From positions 310,001 to 374,000 of the forward strand of contig JAFLBH010000001.1 in assembly GCA_017303905.1 (NCBI GenBank): a DNA stretch of 64,000 nt, written 5' to 3'. Under the pieces are notes generated by a model. It did not search any database, was not told where the DNA came from, and worked only from the letters and a program-made list of their open reading frames with translations. Source of the DNA: Bacteroidota bacterium. Its GTDB lineage: Bacteria > Bacteroidota > Bacteroidia > B-17B0 > Aurantibacillaceae. Position numbers and translations under genes: made by a program. Below, in pieces: positions 12,001 through 17,744 of this stretch. The number at the start of each line of letters is the position of its first letter. Within the stretch, counting starts at the first letter, position 1.

Positions 12001-13109
12001 GTACCTCTGATGTGTCGCACCCATTGATATGTTCCTGTTGTTCCATCGAGTTTTGCGGCAAACGCATCCATACCTCCCACCACAGTTTGAGTTACAACAG
12101 GTGCGGGGTTTGGAAAACGAGCATTATTACTGATACCACCGGCGATATAAATATTTGTGCCATCACTTGTGATGCCACGCCCTTGATCATTTCCCGCTGC
12201 AGAAGCATTCGTTGCCCAGCTAAATCCACCGGCTTGTGTATAGGCTAAGACAAAAATATCTGTGTTCGGACTTGACTGAATTGGTAGAGTAACGGCCTGT
12301 AGGGCTCCGGCACTATTATAAATTGATAAGGCATTTCGATAATCACCGACTACATAAACACGACTTGCATCTGCGGTTACCTCATAACCTTCCTCTGCAG
12401 AATTACTTCCTGCCGAAGCTACCCATTGTACTATTCCGTTTTGATCATACTTCGCCACAAAAACATTGTTATTTACAGGCGTAGCTGCAGTAGAGGCAGT
12501 AATTGTTGATGTCCCCGAAGATCGAAAAACCGCAGAGGCAACATAAGCCCCCGTAATATAAACGCCATTTGCGTCAGCGTGAATTCCATATCCTATATCG
12601 GTCGACGCCCCTCCGCCACGAGCTGCCCATAAAAACGCGCCTGCTGAAGAATATTTGGCAATAAAGGCATCTTGACCGCCAGTTGAAGCAATATTAAACA
12701 CGGCTGCTGACGGATCAAAATCCACAGTGCCATTAAAATAACCTGTTATATAGATGTTTCCAGCCGGATCTAAAGCAATTGAACGACCCCCGTCAGCTCC
12801 CGTGCCACCAATCTCTATCGCCCATTGAAAAGTTCCAACAGAATTATATTTAGCGATGTAAATATCCGTACTTCCATTCGTGGCTGTGAATGTTGCGCTA
12901 TTAAATGCCGCCGCACCATTTAATCCGCCCGAATACAAGCCTGTAATAAAAACATCTCCCGTTGTCGGATTAACAGCAGCATCAAAAGCGGCTTCAGTAC
13001 TGTTACTACGTGAATCTCTGGCCCATTGCCATGGCGGTGCCTGCGCCAATGCAAGTTGAGATTGCAAAACACACAAAAGAATAGCTATGTAAAAAAGCAA
13101 TTTTTTCAC
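1..13109 (-). CDS. Giant secreted repeat protein, partial (C-terminus beyond left edge)
   Basis: The frame is open from a GTG at 13107-13109 to the left edge, at least 4,369 codons. I checked the frame at many points: the conserved Trp codon of the repeats always falls in the same phase. The GTG start gives a clear signal peptide, (M)KKLLFYIAILLCVLQSQ then LALAQ; a TTG five codons upstream is a weaker alternative. Residues about 25-475 are SBBP-like beta-propeller repeats (W-A...GG...D..GN-YITG). From about residue 483 the protein consists of about 46 Ig/PKD-like repeats of about 84 residues. Such proteins in Bacteroidota are usually exported by T9SS and end in a C-terminal sorting domain; that end is not in the window, so the route is inferred. 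Likely a cell-surface or adhesive protein. Short plus-strand frames inside it are antisense shadows. Confidence 0.9.
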   Translation of the reverse strand, partial: MKKLLFYIAILLCVLQSQLALAQAPPWQWARDSRSNSTEAAFDAAVNPTTGDVFITGLYSGGLNGAAAFNSATFTATNGSTDIYIAKYNSVGTFQWAIEIGGTGADGGRSIALDPAGNIYITGYFNGTVDFDPSAAVFNIASTGGQDAFIAKYSSAGAFLWAARGGGASTDIGYGIHADANGVYITGAYVASAVFRSSGTSTITASTAATPVNNNVFVAKYDQNGIVQWVASAGSNSAEEGYEVTADASRVYVVGDYRNALSIYNSAGALQAVTLPIQSSPNTDIFVLAYTQAGGFSWATNASAAGNDQGRGITSDGTNIYIAGGISNNARFPNPAPVVTQTVVGGMDAFAAKLDGTTGTYQWVRHIRGTGNVNDVANTIVYHPLGRVYLTGYYNSSLNFTNVGGPILTAVNSTDLFVASFTSNNVFYYALSGGGTGVDNAYGLGLNNVADVYIGGHYTTGPSSFGTTTLATATGSNIAVAKCGCGVVLSLASAGSDQTVCATTATMAGNTPTAGTGTWSLLSGSGSITSPTSPNTTITGLGMGNNQFIWTIGGSGCPVERDTVTIRRELTPSIATAGPSQSVCAANTVMAANTPTTGTGAWTLLSGAGTIVTPSSASSGITGLGIGVSVYQWAISYLTCPVTTSTMSITRYAPPTIANAGPNQTVCSATVTMAANTTSAGIGTWSLLSGSGTITNANLNNTTVTGLGVGANVFQWTTSNGTCPTSVSTVTITRQALPTVSNAGTTQSICSTTATLAGNTPAVGTGSWTLVSGSLGITTPTSPTSGLTGINTGTHVLQWTISNGVCPPSTSTVAIIRDNFPTVASAGASQTICATTYTMSGNTPAVGTGSWTVVSGSGTIVTPTLAATTVTNVGVGNNVFQWTISNGVCPASTSTMSIFRYDFPTTSVAGPSQSVCATTATMAANAPAVGTGSWTLLGGSGTIVTPTSPTSQITGLGIGTNVFRWTISNGTCPPSASTVAIVRYAPPSPANAGASQTVCAITATMAANTTTAGSGLWTLVSGAGTITTPSAPNTGITALGVGSNVFQWTTSNGVCASSSATTSVFRYNFPTTSVAGPSQSVCATTATLAGNTPAVGTGSWTLVSGAGTITNPTSPSSGLTALGVGTNVFQWTISNGTCPPSTSTVSIVRYAPPSISVAGTSQTVCATTATMAANTTTAGSGLWTLISGAGTITTPAAANTGITALGVGNNVFQWTTSNGVCASSSSTVSIWRDDIPTVANAGTAQSVCGNTVALAGNTPTVGTGLWTLISGAGTITSPNSPNSSVTGLALGNNVFQWTISNGSCPASSATVSIISYTNPTTANAGTSQTICASTATLNGNTPAVGNGVWLLLSGSGTITNPILPNSTVTGLAVGANVFQWSISNGVCPISTSTVAINVDANPTVANAGLAQTICTTTAVMAGNTPAIGTGSWSVVSGSGTFANASLPTTGVSAISVGINIYQWTISNGVCPATSATVAINRDNYPIIANAGFSQTVCATTATLNGNVPTVGTGVWTVLTGTSSITSSGSATTGVTGLSVGSNVYQWTISNGVCPASTSTVSVHRDDFPTIANAGTTITVCNSFTATMAANTPTVGTGLWSVVSGSGVFTNPNSPTTLVNFLSVGTNIFQWTISNGSCPPSTSTVAVIRNPPPSVANAGTSQTLCVGNATLSGNTPAVGTGVWSLVSGSGTIISPSTPSTGVTGLGVGTNIFQWTINMPGCSPSTSTVAIVRDPLPSVSVAGPTQTLCSVSTATMAANTPAVGTGLWSLISGSGLVATPGSPTSVVNFLSVGTNVFQWTISNGTCPPSTSTVAIIRDPSPTISAAGANQTLCVSSATLNGNTPTIGTGVWTLVSGAGTITAPTSPNSSVTGLGFGVNVFQWSISNSVCAPSTSTVAIVRDTPPTVSNAGASQTVCVTSATLAGNAPTVGTGLWTLVSGSGIISSPSSATTAVNFISIGTNVFQWTISNGTCPSSSSTVAIVRDQNPTIANAGTSQTLCTSSATLSGNTPGIGSCAWTVISGPGSISSPLSAVTPVTSLGIGLNVFQWTISNGVCPPSISTVAINVDANPTVANAGLTQTLCAATATLNGNTPAIGTGNWSVLSGTSTVASPSSPTSSVTGLSFGTNVFQWTISNGTCPPSSSTVSIVRDMPPTISNAGISQTICAANATLTANTPIVGTGLWIQLAGTGALSTFTNPVTSVSGISVGTEIYQWIISNGVCLSSSSTVAIVRDPVPTIANAGLTQTVCAATATLAGNTPVVGTGNWTVLSGGAIVTNPSLPNSGVTNLGFGANVFQWMISNGTCPPSTATVTIFRDIPPTVSNAGLSQTVCVNPGTAILTANTPTTGIGIWTVLSGTSSVATPTSASTGVSGLSTGLNVYQWSISNGVCPVSTSTVGVYADPLPTPSAAGPSQTICVTTASTTLAGNAPATGIGTWSILSGGGTITSPNSPNSTITGLNTPGVTILQWSISNGTCPPSITTTTITINNVPPASVAGTSQTVCEIPGTATLSANTPSVGFGTWSVLSGGGVVTSPNSPNSTVTGLTTGTTVLQWSISYGVCANTTSTTSIVVNAMPTISNAGTTQTLCASTTTLVANTPAVGAGVWSLVAGTGAITTPSSAVTGITGMGVGTNNFQWTITNGVCPPSTSTISVIVYTIATTAIAGPSQTVCSSSAIITANTPTVGTGLWSVLSGTGTIVSTGNPTTTVNGLSFGSNIFQWAISNGVCPVTTSTLQVYRDIPPTAATVSASQTVCATTATMSGNIPTVGTGLWSLVSGSGTITAPGSAVTSVTALGVGTNIFQWTISNGVCPAETATLSITRDDFPTIANAGVNTTVCATSTVLAGNTPTVGTGLWTVLAGSSTVQTISSPTSSVVGLSVGINTYQWTISNGVCPATSSTVNIVRDAFPSISVAGPNQTLCASSTATMAANTPTAGTGFWSIVSGTASISSFNSPTTTVTGLVPGVEVLQWTISNGVCPPTVSTVTINVDPIPSIAVAGPTTTICSSTTTLAANTPTSGVGTWSVISGGGSVTSVNSPTSAATGLLPGLHVLQWTISSGVCVPSISTTTIQVDANPTVSNAGLSQTICISAPNATMNANAPTIGTGLWSFVSGSGSISNFFSPTTPITGLSLGLNTLQWTISNGVCPPSSSTMNVQVDNVPTVANAGPSQTVCVSNSVTTLAANAPVVGIGTWSLVSGTGTITAINSPSSTFSFTAPGIKVLQWTIANGVCANSISTMTIQVDNVPTVSNAGPSQTVCVSTGSTVLNANIPSVGTGLWNIISGSGVVVTPNNVNSNLTGLTTGTTILQWTISNGVCASSTSTTSVQVDAMPTVANAGVSQTVCVSNSVTTLSANAPIVGVGTWSLVSGTGTIAAVNSPSSTYSFTSPGINVLQWSIANGVCATSISTTTIQVDNVPTVSNAGPSQTICVSTGSTVLNANIPSVGTGVWNIVSGSGTIVTPNNANSNLTGLTTGTTIAQWTISNGVCAASTATSSVQVDAMPTVANAGLSQTVCVSNSVTTLAANAPIVGVGTWSLIGGTGTITTINSPTSTFSFTTPGIKILEWSISNGVCATSVSTMTIQVDDVPATSIAGPSQTVCVSSSVTTLAANTPSVGVGTWSLVSGTGTITSTGSPTSPFNFMSPGTNVLQWSISNGVCANSTSTMSVQVDNIPTVSNAGASQTICVSTGSTTLAANTPVTGIGTWSIVSGSGVVTSINSPTTTVTGLTVGTTVLQWIISNGVCANSTSTMSIQVDGVPTTPIAGSAGVVCVSTGSANLIGNVPTVGVGTWSVLSGGGVITSSTSAITTITALTVGNTVVQWSIANGSCGALTTTLNIQVDNVPTISSAGASQTLCISSNSTTLSGNTPTVGVGTWSVIAGGGSVSSVNSPTSVVTTLPIGINVLQWSIANGVCPSSVSTTTIQVDDVPATSIAGVSQTICVSVGGATLAANTPSVGVGTWSIVSGSGTIVAVNNPSSSINGLAVGTTVLQWSISNGVCANSTSTMSIQVDDMPTNSVAGPSQTICINPGSTILAGNTPGVGVGTWSVITGTGTVAAVNNPGSSISGLSVGNNIIQWTISNGVCAVSSSTMNVKVDDLPTPANAGSDIIICSPNSTISATPLTIGTGSWTVISGTGVVTNSLLASTSATNLVVGTNLLQWTTTNGICPPSIDTLQIDVLINLLPIVAGPDQFVCTLTPTLNATPHAVGTGTWIPLGGAPAVATPTLANSTFTVPGQGTYTYVWSVGYLTCPVENDTVQITTYLNPSISNAGLDQAICALTTSLTGNTPAIGTGTWVQVGASPSVSSPTSTITSVSFTNTGTYTYVWSIGNGTCPVENDTMVVFAYAPPSAANAGPDQSICSYSTNLAAMSPSIGVG
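2620..3640 (-). repeat. Duplicated repeat dimer (2 x 510 bp)
   Basis: Bases 2641-3120 and 3151-3630 align at a constant offset of 510 bp and are more alike than neighbouring single units are. The first unit of each dimer shares the unusual stretch gttaatccggttaaattag (2709 and 3219). The second unit of each shares a gtaaaact...gaaggagagttta block (near 2960-3000 and 3475-3510). This indicates duplication of a two-repeat block rather than of single units. Confidence 0.75.
9490..10485 (-). repeat. Second duplicated repeat dimer (2 x ~498 bp)
   Basis: Bases 9541-9735 and 10039-10233 align at an offset of 498 bp, sharing for example the gtggtatttgccgccata / gtagtattagctgccatc stretch and the GGCG-rich linker before the next repeat. 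The following unit (9781- and 10279-) keeps the same offset. The pattern is alternating A-B-A-B subtypes, independent of the dimer at 2620-3640. Confidence 0.65.
11680..13040 (-). repeat. SBBP-type beta-propeller repeats, N-terminal part of the giant protein
   Basis: About seven units of 55-70 residues with the pattern FQWA...GG-x-G-x-D-x-GRSIALD-x-x-GNIYITGYF-x-GT-x-x-F can be read on the minus strand, for example near 12,700-12,860 and 12,520-12,680. The pattern matches SBBP/NHL-like propeller repeats that often sit at the N-terminus of Bacteroidota surface proteins. Their ligand is unknown. Confidence 0.75.
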
Positions 13110-13315
13110 AACGGGTACAACCAATAAAAATGTTCAATTATATTATTAAATCCAATTAAAATTCGATGAAAATCAGATAATTACCGACAAATGAGTATGG
13201 GTAAATTCGTGTTTTCGGTTAAAAAGACATTAATTTGATTATCAATACGTTGTAATATTGTAGGATAGATAAAGATGGCAGTTATACGCTTTTGATTGAG
13301 TAAAGTATATGAACT
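13110..13315. other. Intergenic region upstream of the giant gene
   Basis: This AT-rich stretch lies between the stop of the TPR gene and the GTG start of the giant gene, both on the minus strand. It should hold the promoter of the giant gene, but I find no TAnnTTTG box at a convincing position and no hairpin with a T-run. Confidence 0.4.
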
Positions 13316-14734
13316 TTATTTACAAAACTTCTCTATGTTTTGTTTTGCATCGAAATTTCCAAGAGCGGCCGCCTTTTGCCACTCTTCGCAAGCCTCCTTT
13401 TCGAATCCTAAGGCGTTTTTACATATCGCGCGATTGACCATTGCGTCGGCATCCGTTTTCTCAATGGCTAAATATTTATCGTAATATTTTACTGCCTGCT
13501 CATATTCCTTTTTATCGAAATGAATATTTCCAATATTAAATAGTGGTCCGCTGTTAGCGCTGTCTTTTTCCAACGCCTTCAGATAATCTTTCTTTGCATC
13601 TTCCAATAACTCCAAGTTATATTTAGAATTTCCTCTGCTGTAATAATACTGCGAATTGCTGCTGTCTAACTTAATAGCGGCATTAAATGTTTCAATGGCT
13701 TCGCGATAATAACGTGTTTCATCCTGGCATAATCCGATTTGAAAATAAATTTCCGGATCGTTAGGCGATAATTTTTTTGCCGTCTCAAAATCTTTCAATG
13801 CCGCCTCACAATTGCTCGTATCGGAGTAGCATTCTCCTCTCGACAAATAAGCATCCGCATCTGCAGGATCAATCGCAATCATTTTTGAAAAATCTTTAAT
13901 TGCCGCGGTGCTGTTACCGTGAGCCCGGTAATAAATTCCGCGACTGAAATACGCAAATGTATTGAGTGTGTCTAATGAAATAGCTTTATTATAACAGTTC
14001 ACTGCTCCAATAGTATCATTCAAGTCCTCTAAAATTCGTCCCTTCTCAATGTAACCATCACCATTTTCAGGTTCGCCTTTTATGGCGTTATTAATAAACC
14101 TTAACGCTTCTTTTGCTTTATTTCTATCGATACAAATTAAAGCCAGGGAATAATTCGCGCCGAAATATAAACTATCCTTACTCAGTGCAGATTTATAAGT
14201 GGAAATAGCGCTTGTGGTATCATGCATGCTCTGCAACACTCCACCCTTAATAACAAATAATGTTAGTTGATTGGTTGACTTTTTGATGCCTAAATTAGCG
14301 ATAGACAAAGCTTCCTTAAGTTTATTTTGACTCTCGAATAATCGCGACAAACTAATATATCCGCGCGCATCGCTGCTATCGATAGAAATTGATTTATTAT
14401 AATTTTTGATGGCGTTTAATGTATCGCCCAAATTTTCATTAGCGGCTCCACGTAAATTATAAAAAGCAGAAGAGTTAGGTGCTAACTCTATGGCTTTATC
14501 AAAATCTTTTTTTGCTTCAGAAAATTTTCCAAGATACAATAAACTGCGTCCTCTTTGATAATAGGCCTGAGGGTTTTTCGAATTAGCATTGACAGCGTTT
14601 TTAAATTCGTTATACGCTAACTCATAATTTCCTTTTTCCAACAGCGTTTCTCCGGCCTGAATATGTGCAATATCCTTTTGCGCAAAGGCAAAATTGAATC
14701 CGACACATAAAAGGAGCAAGAAAATTCGTTTCAT
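13316..14734 (-). CDS. Exported tetratricopeptide-repeat protein
   Basis: The product has 472 residues. It starts with a signal peptide, MKRIFLLLLCVGFNFAFAQ, and the rest is about a dozen TPR units, recognisable by repeated A-Y-x-x-RG-x-x-x-x-x-G-x-x-x-x-A-x-x-D-x-x-x-A-I. TPR arrays are protein-binding scaffolds; no enzymatic domain is present. The unit spacing of about 34 residues is regular to the end (DAKQNIEKFCK). It is divergent from the methyltransferase gene and lies upstream of the giant secreted gene with a 206-bp gap, so the two may or may not be co-transcribed. Proteins of this build in Bacteroidota are periplasmic or outer-membrane associated. No specific function can be assigned. 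Confidence 0.85.
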   Translation of the reverse strand: MKRIFLLLLCVGFNFAFAQKDIAHIQAGETLLEKGNYELAYNEFKNAVNANSKNPQAYYQRGRSLLYLGKFSEAKKDFDKAIELAPNSSAFYNLRGAANENLGDTLNAIKNYNKSISIDSSDARGYISLSRLFESQNKLKEALSIANLGIKKSTNQLTLFVIKGGVLQSMHDTTSAISTYKSALSKDSLYFGANYSLALICIDRNKAKEALRFINNAIKGEPENGDGYIEKGRILEDLNDTIGAVNCYNKAISLDTLNTFAYFSRGIYYRAHGNSTAAIKDFSKMIAIDPADADAYLSRGECYSDTSNCEAALKDFETAKKLSPNDPEIYFQIGLCQDETRYYREAIETFNAAIKLDSSNSQYYYSRGNSKYNLELLEDAKKDYLKALEKDSANSGPLFNIGNIHFDKKEYEQAVKYYDKYLAIEKTDADAMVNRAICKNALGFEKEACEEWQKAAALGNFDAKQNIEKFCK

Positions 14735-14775
14735 AAAACTTAAAATTAACCATAATTTTTGACAAGAAAAACAGA

Positions 14776-14811
14776 TTTTTTGAGCGACATGTCCACCTTA
14801 TCTTATCTTTG
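14776..14811 (+). promoter_or_regulatory. Bacteroidota-type promoter for the RsmB-like gene
   Basis: A -33 box TTTTTTG (14776-14782) is followed after 21 bp by a -7 box TATCTTTG (14804-14811), a full match to the TTTG / TAnnTTTG consensus. The -7 box ends only 6 bp before the ATG at 14818, so the transcript probably has almost no leader. It also shows that the TTG at 14809, inside the box, is not the start codon. Confidence 0.75.
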
Positions 14812-14817
14812 TGCCGA

Positions 14818-16005
14818 ATGAAACTCTTTAAAAATCTCGTCGACGCCGTACAGGACTCTCTCAAGCAAATTATGTTTGAGAAAAAATATTCTGACAAGGT
14901 TTTAGAAAGAGTATTTAAGTCGAATCCGCAATGGGGCGCCCGCGACCGAAAATTTATTGCAGAAGCTGTTTATGACATTACACGTCATTTTCGTTATTTA
15001 TCTGTTATCGCAGGAAGCGAAAGAAGTTTAAACATGATTTTTGCGGCTTATCTTGTTGAAAAAGGCATTGCGTTGCCGGATTGGCCTGACTTTAAGTCAA
15101 TCAATACCCAACTTTTCACAGATGCAAAAAAACGTATTACCTCAGCGGCCATCTTACAATCATACCCCGACGAACTTTGGAATTATTGCGAAAAAGAATT
15201 AGGTGCAGAAAAATGGAAGAAGGAAGCGATTGCATTGAATTCCGAAGCGAAAGTGGTGTTAAGAGCTAACACTTTAAAAATATCCAAAACTAATCTCGCC
15301 AATAAACTTAAGGAGTCAGGGATTGAAACAGAAGATACAAGCATGGCACAAAATGCTTTGCAATTATCCATCAGAAAGAATGTTTTTTCGTCAGAACTTT
15401 TTAAGGAAGGTTTTTTTGAAGTGCAGGATGCCGGCTCACAATTAATCGCTGAATTTTTAAATGTAGAACCCGGACAAAAAGTGATTGATGCTTGTGCGGG
15501 TGCCGGCGGTAAAAGTTTACATCTAGCGGCTCTCATGAAAAATAAAGGCAAAATTATTGCCATGGATGTTGAAGAATGGAAGTTGGAAAATTTAAAAAAA
15601 CGAGCCAAACGCGCCGGCGCTTTCAATATTGAAACTCGTTTAATTGAAAACAATAAATCCATTAAGCAATTAGAAAATTCGGCCGACCGATTATTGTTGG
15701 ATGTTCCGTGCAGCGGCACCGGTGTGATTAAACGTAATCCGGATACCAAATGGAAAACAACGCCTGAAATCATTGAAAAAACAAAAGAACTGCAATACAA
15801 AATTTTATCGGAATATAGCACGATGTTGAAGAGCGGAGGCTTTCTGGTTTATTCCACTTGCAGCGTTTTACCAGGTGAAAATGAAATGCAGGTCAAGAAA
15901 TTTTTAGAGGCAAATTCAGGTGCGTTTTCGTTAATAAAAGATAAAACCATTTATCCTTCGGAAGGCTATGATGGCTTTTACATGGCGCTCCTAAAAAAGA
16001 ATTAA
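14818..16005 (+). CDS. RsmB/RsmF-family rRNA (cytosine-C5) methyltransferase
   Basis: The product has 395 residues from the ATG at 14818; the promoter excludes a longer TTG start at 14809. The C-terminal half is a SAM-dependent methyltransferase: DACAGAGGKSLHLAAL (SAM loop), IIAMDVEEWKLENL, DVPCSGTGVIKRNPD (motif IV, with the Cys-Pro-type release cysteine) and YSTCSVLPGENE (motif VI, the catalytic cysteine). The N-terminal part is helical, as in the Fmu/RsmB branch. These enzymes make m5C in 16S rRNA; which position this one modifies cannot be read from the sequence. The TPR gene is divergent on the left. A rhodanese gene follows after 21 bp with its own -7 box. Confidence 0.9.
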   Translation: MKLFKNLVDAVQDSLKQIMFEKKYSDKVLERVFKSNPQWGARDRKFIAEAVYDITRHFRYLSVIAGSERSLNMIFAAYLVEKGIALPDWPDFKSINTQLFTDAKKRITSAAILQSYPDELWNYCEKELGAEKWKKEAIALNSEAKVVLRANTLKISKTNLANKLKESGIETEDTSMAQNALQLSIRKNVFSSELFKEGFFEVQDAGSQLIAEFLNVEPGQKVIDACAGAGGKSLHLAALMKNKGKIIAMDVEEWKLENLKKRAKRAGAFNIETRLIENNKSIKQLENSADRLLLDVPCSGTGVIKRNPDTKWKTTPEIIEKTKELQYKILSEYSTMLKSGGFLVYSTCSVLPGENEMQVKKFLEANSGAFSLIKDKTIYPSEGYDGFYMALLKKN

Positions 16006-16013
16006 TACATTTG
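16006..16013 (+). promoter_or_regulatory. -7 box for the rhodanese gene
   Basis: TACATTTG matches TAnnTTTG and lies 13 bp before the ATG at 16027. No good -33 box is seen at the right distance, so read-through from the methyltransferase gene may also contribute. Confidence 0.45.
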
Positions 16014-16026
16014 TAAAAACTATAAA

Positions 16027-16416
16027 ATGAAAAAATTAATTACTCTATTCTTATTGGCTGTTAGCAGTTTTTCTTTTGCACAAAATGGCAAAGTTGAAAA
16101 TGTTAGTTCAGAGGTTTTCAAAAAAATGATTGAAGATAAAAAAGGTCTTCTCATTGATTTGAGAACTACCGACGAATTAAAGGCAAAAGGTATGATTAAA
16201 GGCGCCACACAAATTGATTTTTTAGCGAAGGATGCAGAAGCAGTTATTTCCAAGTTAGATAAAAAGAAAACTTATCTTATTTATTGCGCTGGCGGTGGAA
16301 GAAGTGGTGATTGTGCTGAATTCATGCACAAACAAGGCTTCGAACACGTAGTTAATCTCGAAAAAGGAATTGAAGAATGGAAGAAAAAAGGTTTTGAAAC
16401 TGTAATTCCTAAATAA
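16027..16416 (+). CDS. Exported rhodanese-like domain protein
   Basis: The product has 129 residues. It carries a signal peptide, MKKLITLFLLAVSSFSFAQ, followed by a single rhodanese domain. The active-site loop reads IYCAGGGRSGDCAEFM with the catalytic Cys directly after IY, and an upstream LIDLRTTDE motif is typical of the fold. Single-domain periplasmic rhodaneses carry sulfane sulfur or act in redox or stress handling; the true substrate is unknown. The gene ends 3 bp from the stop of a convergent 87-residue gene, so the two mRNAs overlap at their 3' ends. Confidence 0.88.
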   Translation: MKKLITLFLLAVSSFSFAQNGKVENVSSEVFKKMIEDKKGLLIDLRTTDELKAKGMIKGATQIDFLAKDAEAVISKLDKKKTYLIYCAGGGRSGDCAEFMHKQGFEHVVNLEKGIEEWKKKGFETVIPK

Positions 16417-16419
16417 CAC

Positions 16420-16683
16420 TTAAAGCGCTTCATCTGAAGCAGGCTTGCCTCTCCAGCTTTTGTATAAAGCAACAATTTGTTTTCTAAAAATAATGGCAAT
16501 CAAAATATAAGGAACTGCCATCAAATAAAGAATTCCTGTATTTAGTCCCTTCGCCATAGAGTTCTGATTATTATCTAAGCTACTGGCAGCAGCTTGTTTA
16601 CACATAGCACATTGAGCCTGTGCATTAATCATAAAAACGAACAGTAAAACAAAAAGACTAAGTATCCTACGGATGGTAAACAC
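16420..16683 (-). CDS. Small membrane protein with an N-terminal CxxC
   Basis: The product has 87 residues from a GTG at 16681-16683. The GTG overlaps the TAG stop of the preceding DUF4412 gene (TAGTG), which suggests translational coupling. A signal peptide or first membrane segment (LSLFVLLFVFMINAQA) is followed by QCAMCKQ, a CxxC pair, then a second membrane segment (ILYLMAVPYILIAIIF) and a basic tail. The CxxC would face the periplasm if the first segment is cleaved. I do not recognise a named family. Metal binding or thiol redox are possibilities only. Confidence 0.75.
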   Translation of the reverse strand: MFTIRRILSLFVLLFVFMINAQAQCAMCKQAAASSLDNNQNSMAKGLNTGILYLMAVPYILIAIIFRKQIVALYKSWRGKPASDEAL

Positions 16684-17321
16684 TATTGTTCAAACTTTTT
16701 ATAATCAGCCGGTACCGCTAATTTAGAAGCATCCAAATTCTCTTTAGAAATCTTAGAAACTTCCAAACGAGTGATGAATTTACCGTCGCTGATTTGTTTT
16801 TCTTCCGATAACATTGGCATTGCGCCTGCAGGAAGATCTTTTAACTGATTAAAATAAATGCTTTGCTTGTCTTTACGATTCCAAACTTTAACTAATGGCA
16901 CAAAGAAATCATACTTTCCGGTTGCAATCCAATAGCTGATAGCTGTATTTTCTTCTGTATTCTTCACAATATATTCGGTACACTTTACACCTTGTATATT
17001 TTTAGTATTAGATGTTTTTTTGGTTTCGCATACACCTTTAATAACAGGTGCAGTTTCGCTTTTGTGGTCGCCCCATACTTTACGTTTTGGGTTCACAAAT
17101 TTGATGGTGTTGTTTGCTAAATCAAACACAAAACTTCCTTCTACTGCGCCGGAACGTTTTCCAAATTGGTCTAACTTAACATTCTTATCCTTAACGTAAT
17201 AAACGTTTACGGTTGTGTCTTTTAAGGTATAATACTTAAACTCAATAGAACCACCAAAAGATTGTGCGCTCATTACAAACGGCGCAATTAGACTAACAAT
17301 TACAAGTTTTAATTTAAACAT
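16683..17321 (-). CDS. DUF4412-type exported protein
   Basis: The product has 212 residues from the ATG at 17319-17321. I chose this start because a signal peptide follows directly (MFKLKLVIVSLIAPFVMSAQ). The open frame extends 34 codons further upstream, but that extension is antisense to the 5' end of yraN and is not protein-like. The mature part has the FGGSIEFKY start, internal cysteines (GVCETK and GVKCTEY) and a C-terminal VPADYKKFEQ, which resembles the DUF4412 family of Bacteroidota envelope proteins. Function unknown. It is divergent from yraN and followed by the 87-residue membrane protein with a TAGTG overlap. Confidence 0.8.
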   Translation of the reverse strand: MFKLKLVIVSLIAPFVMSAQSFGGSIEFKYYTLKDTTVNVYYVKDKNVKLDQFGKRSGAVEGSFVFDLANNTIKFVNPKRKVWGDHKSETAPVIKGVCETKKTSNTKNIQGVKCTEYIVKNTEENTAISYWIATGKYDFFVPLVKVWNRKDKQSIYFNQLKDLPAGAMPMLSEEKQISDGKFITRLEVSKISKENLDASKLAVPADYKKFEQ

Positions 17322-17373
17322 ATGCTTATTTTTACAGTTATAAAAGTATAAATTATTTTTTACCCCCGCAACA

Positions 17374-17742
17374 ATCAAACCTAAAGCTAAAAATACCGGT
17401 AATTGGGGCGAAGAGCAAGCCATTGCTTATTTACGAAGCAAAGGTTATGCCATTTTAGCAACACAATGGCGCTATAAGAAGTATGAAATCGATATTATAG
17501 CAAAATTTAACAATCGTATTGTTTTTATAGAGGTAAAAACACGTAGTTCGGAGCAATTTGGTGAACCGGAAACTTTTGTTTCACTGCAAAAACAACGTTT
17601 TATTGTAGCTGCTGCCAATCAATACATGTTGGAACACGATATAGAAGAAGAAGCTCAATTTGATATTGTGGCCATTTTAACCGAAAATGGCAAATTCACC
17701 TTAAATCATTTACCCGACGCCTTTTATCCTATCGTAAAGTAG
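17374..17742 (+). CDS. yraN: YraN/UPF0102 family nuclease-fold protein, apparently with an ATC start
   Basis: The frame reads IKPKAKNTGNWGEEQAIAYL, then RSKGYAILATQWRYKKYEID, then IIAKFNNRIVFIEVKTR, and ends at TAG 17740-17742. The E-IDIIA...VFIEVKTR pattern is the PD-(D/E)xK-like core of YraN. The in-frame stop upstream is at 17341-17343, and between it and the conserved region there is no ATG, GTG or TTG. The ATC at 17374 gives 122 residues, the normal family length. So this is a real gene with a rare start codon, a gene that has lost its start, or a base error. The biochemical role of YraN is not settled; it is often linked to DNA processing. The rluB-like gene follows after 14 bp. Confidence 0.8.
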   Translation: MKPKAKNTGNWGEEQAIAYLRSKGYAILATQWRYKKYEIDIIAKFNNRIVFIEVKTRSSEQFGEPETFVSLQKQRFIVAAANQYMLEHDIEEEAQFDIVAILTENGKFTLNHLPDAFYPIVK

Positions 17743-17744
17743 CG

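Noticed and set aside
13296..13484. 62-codon plus-strand frame at the end of the TPR gene
   Set aside because: It is antisense to TPR-coding sequence, without promoter or recognisable domain.
17322..17423. 34-residue N-terminal extension of the DUF4412 protein
   Set aside because: It is antisense to the yraN 5' end and places the signal peptide internally.
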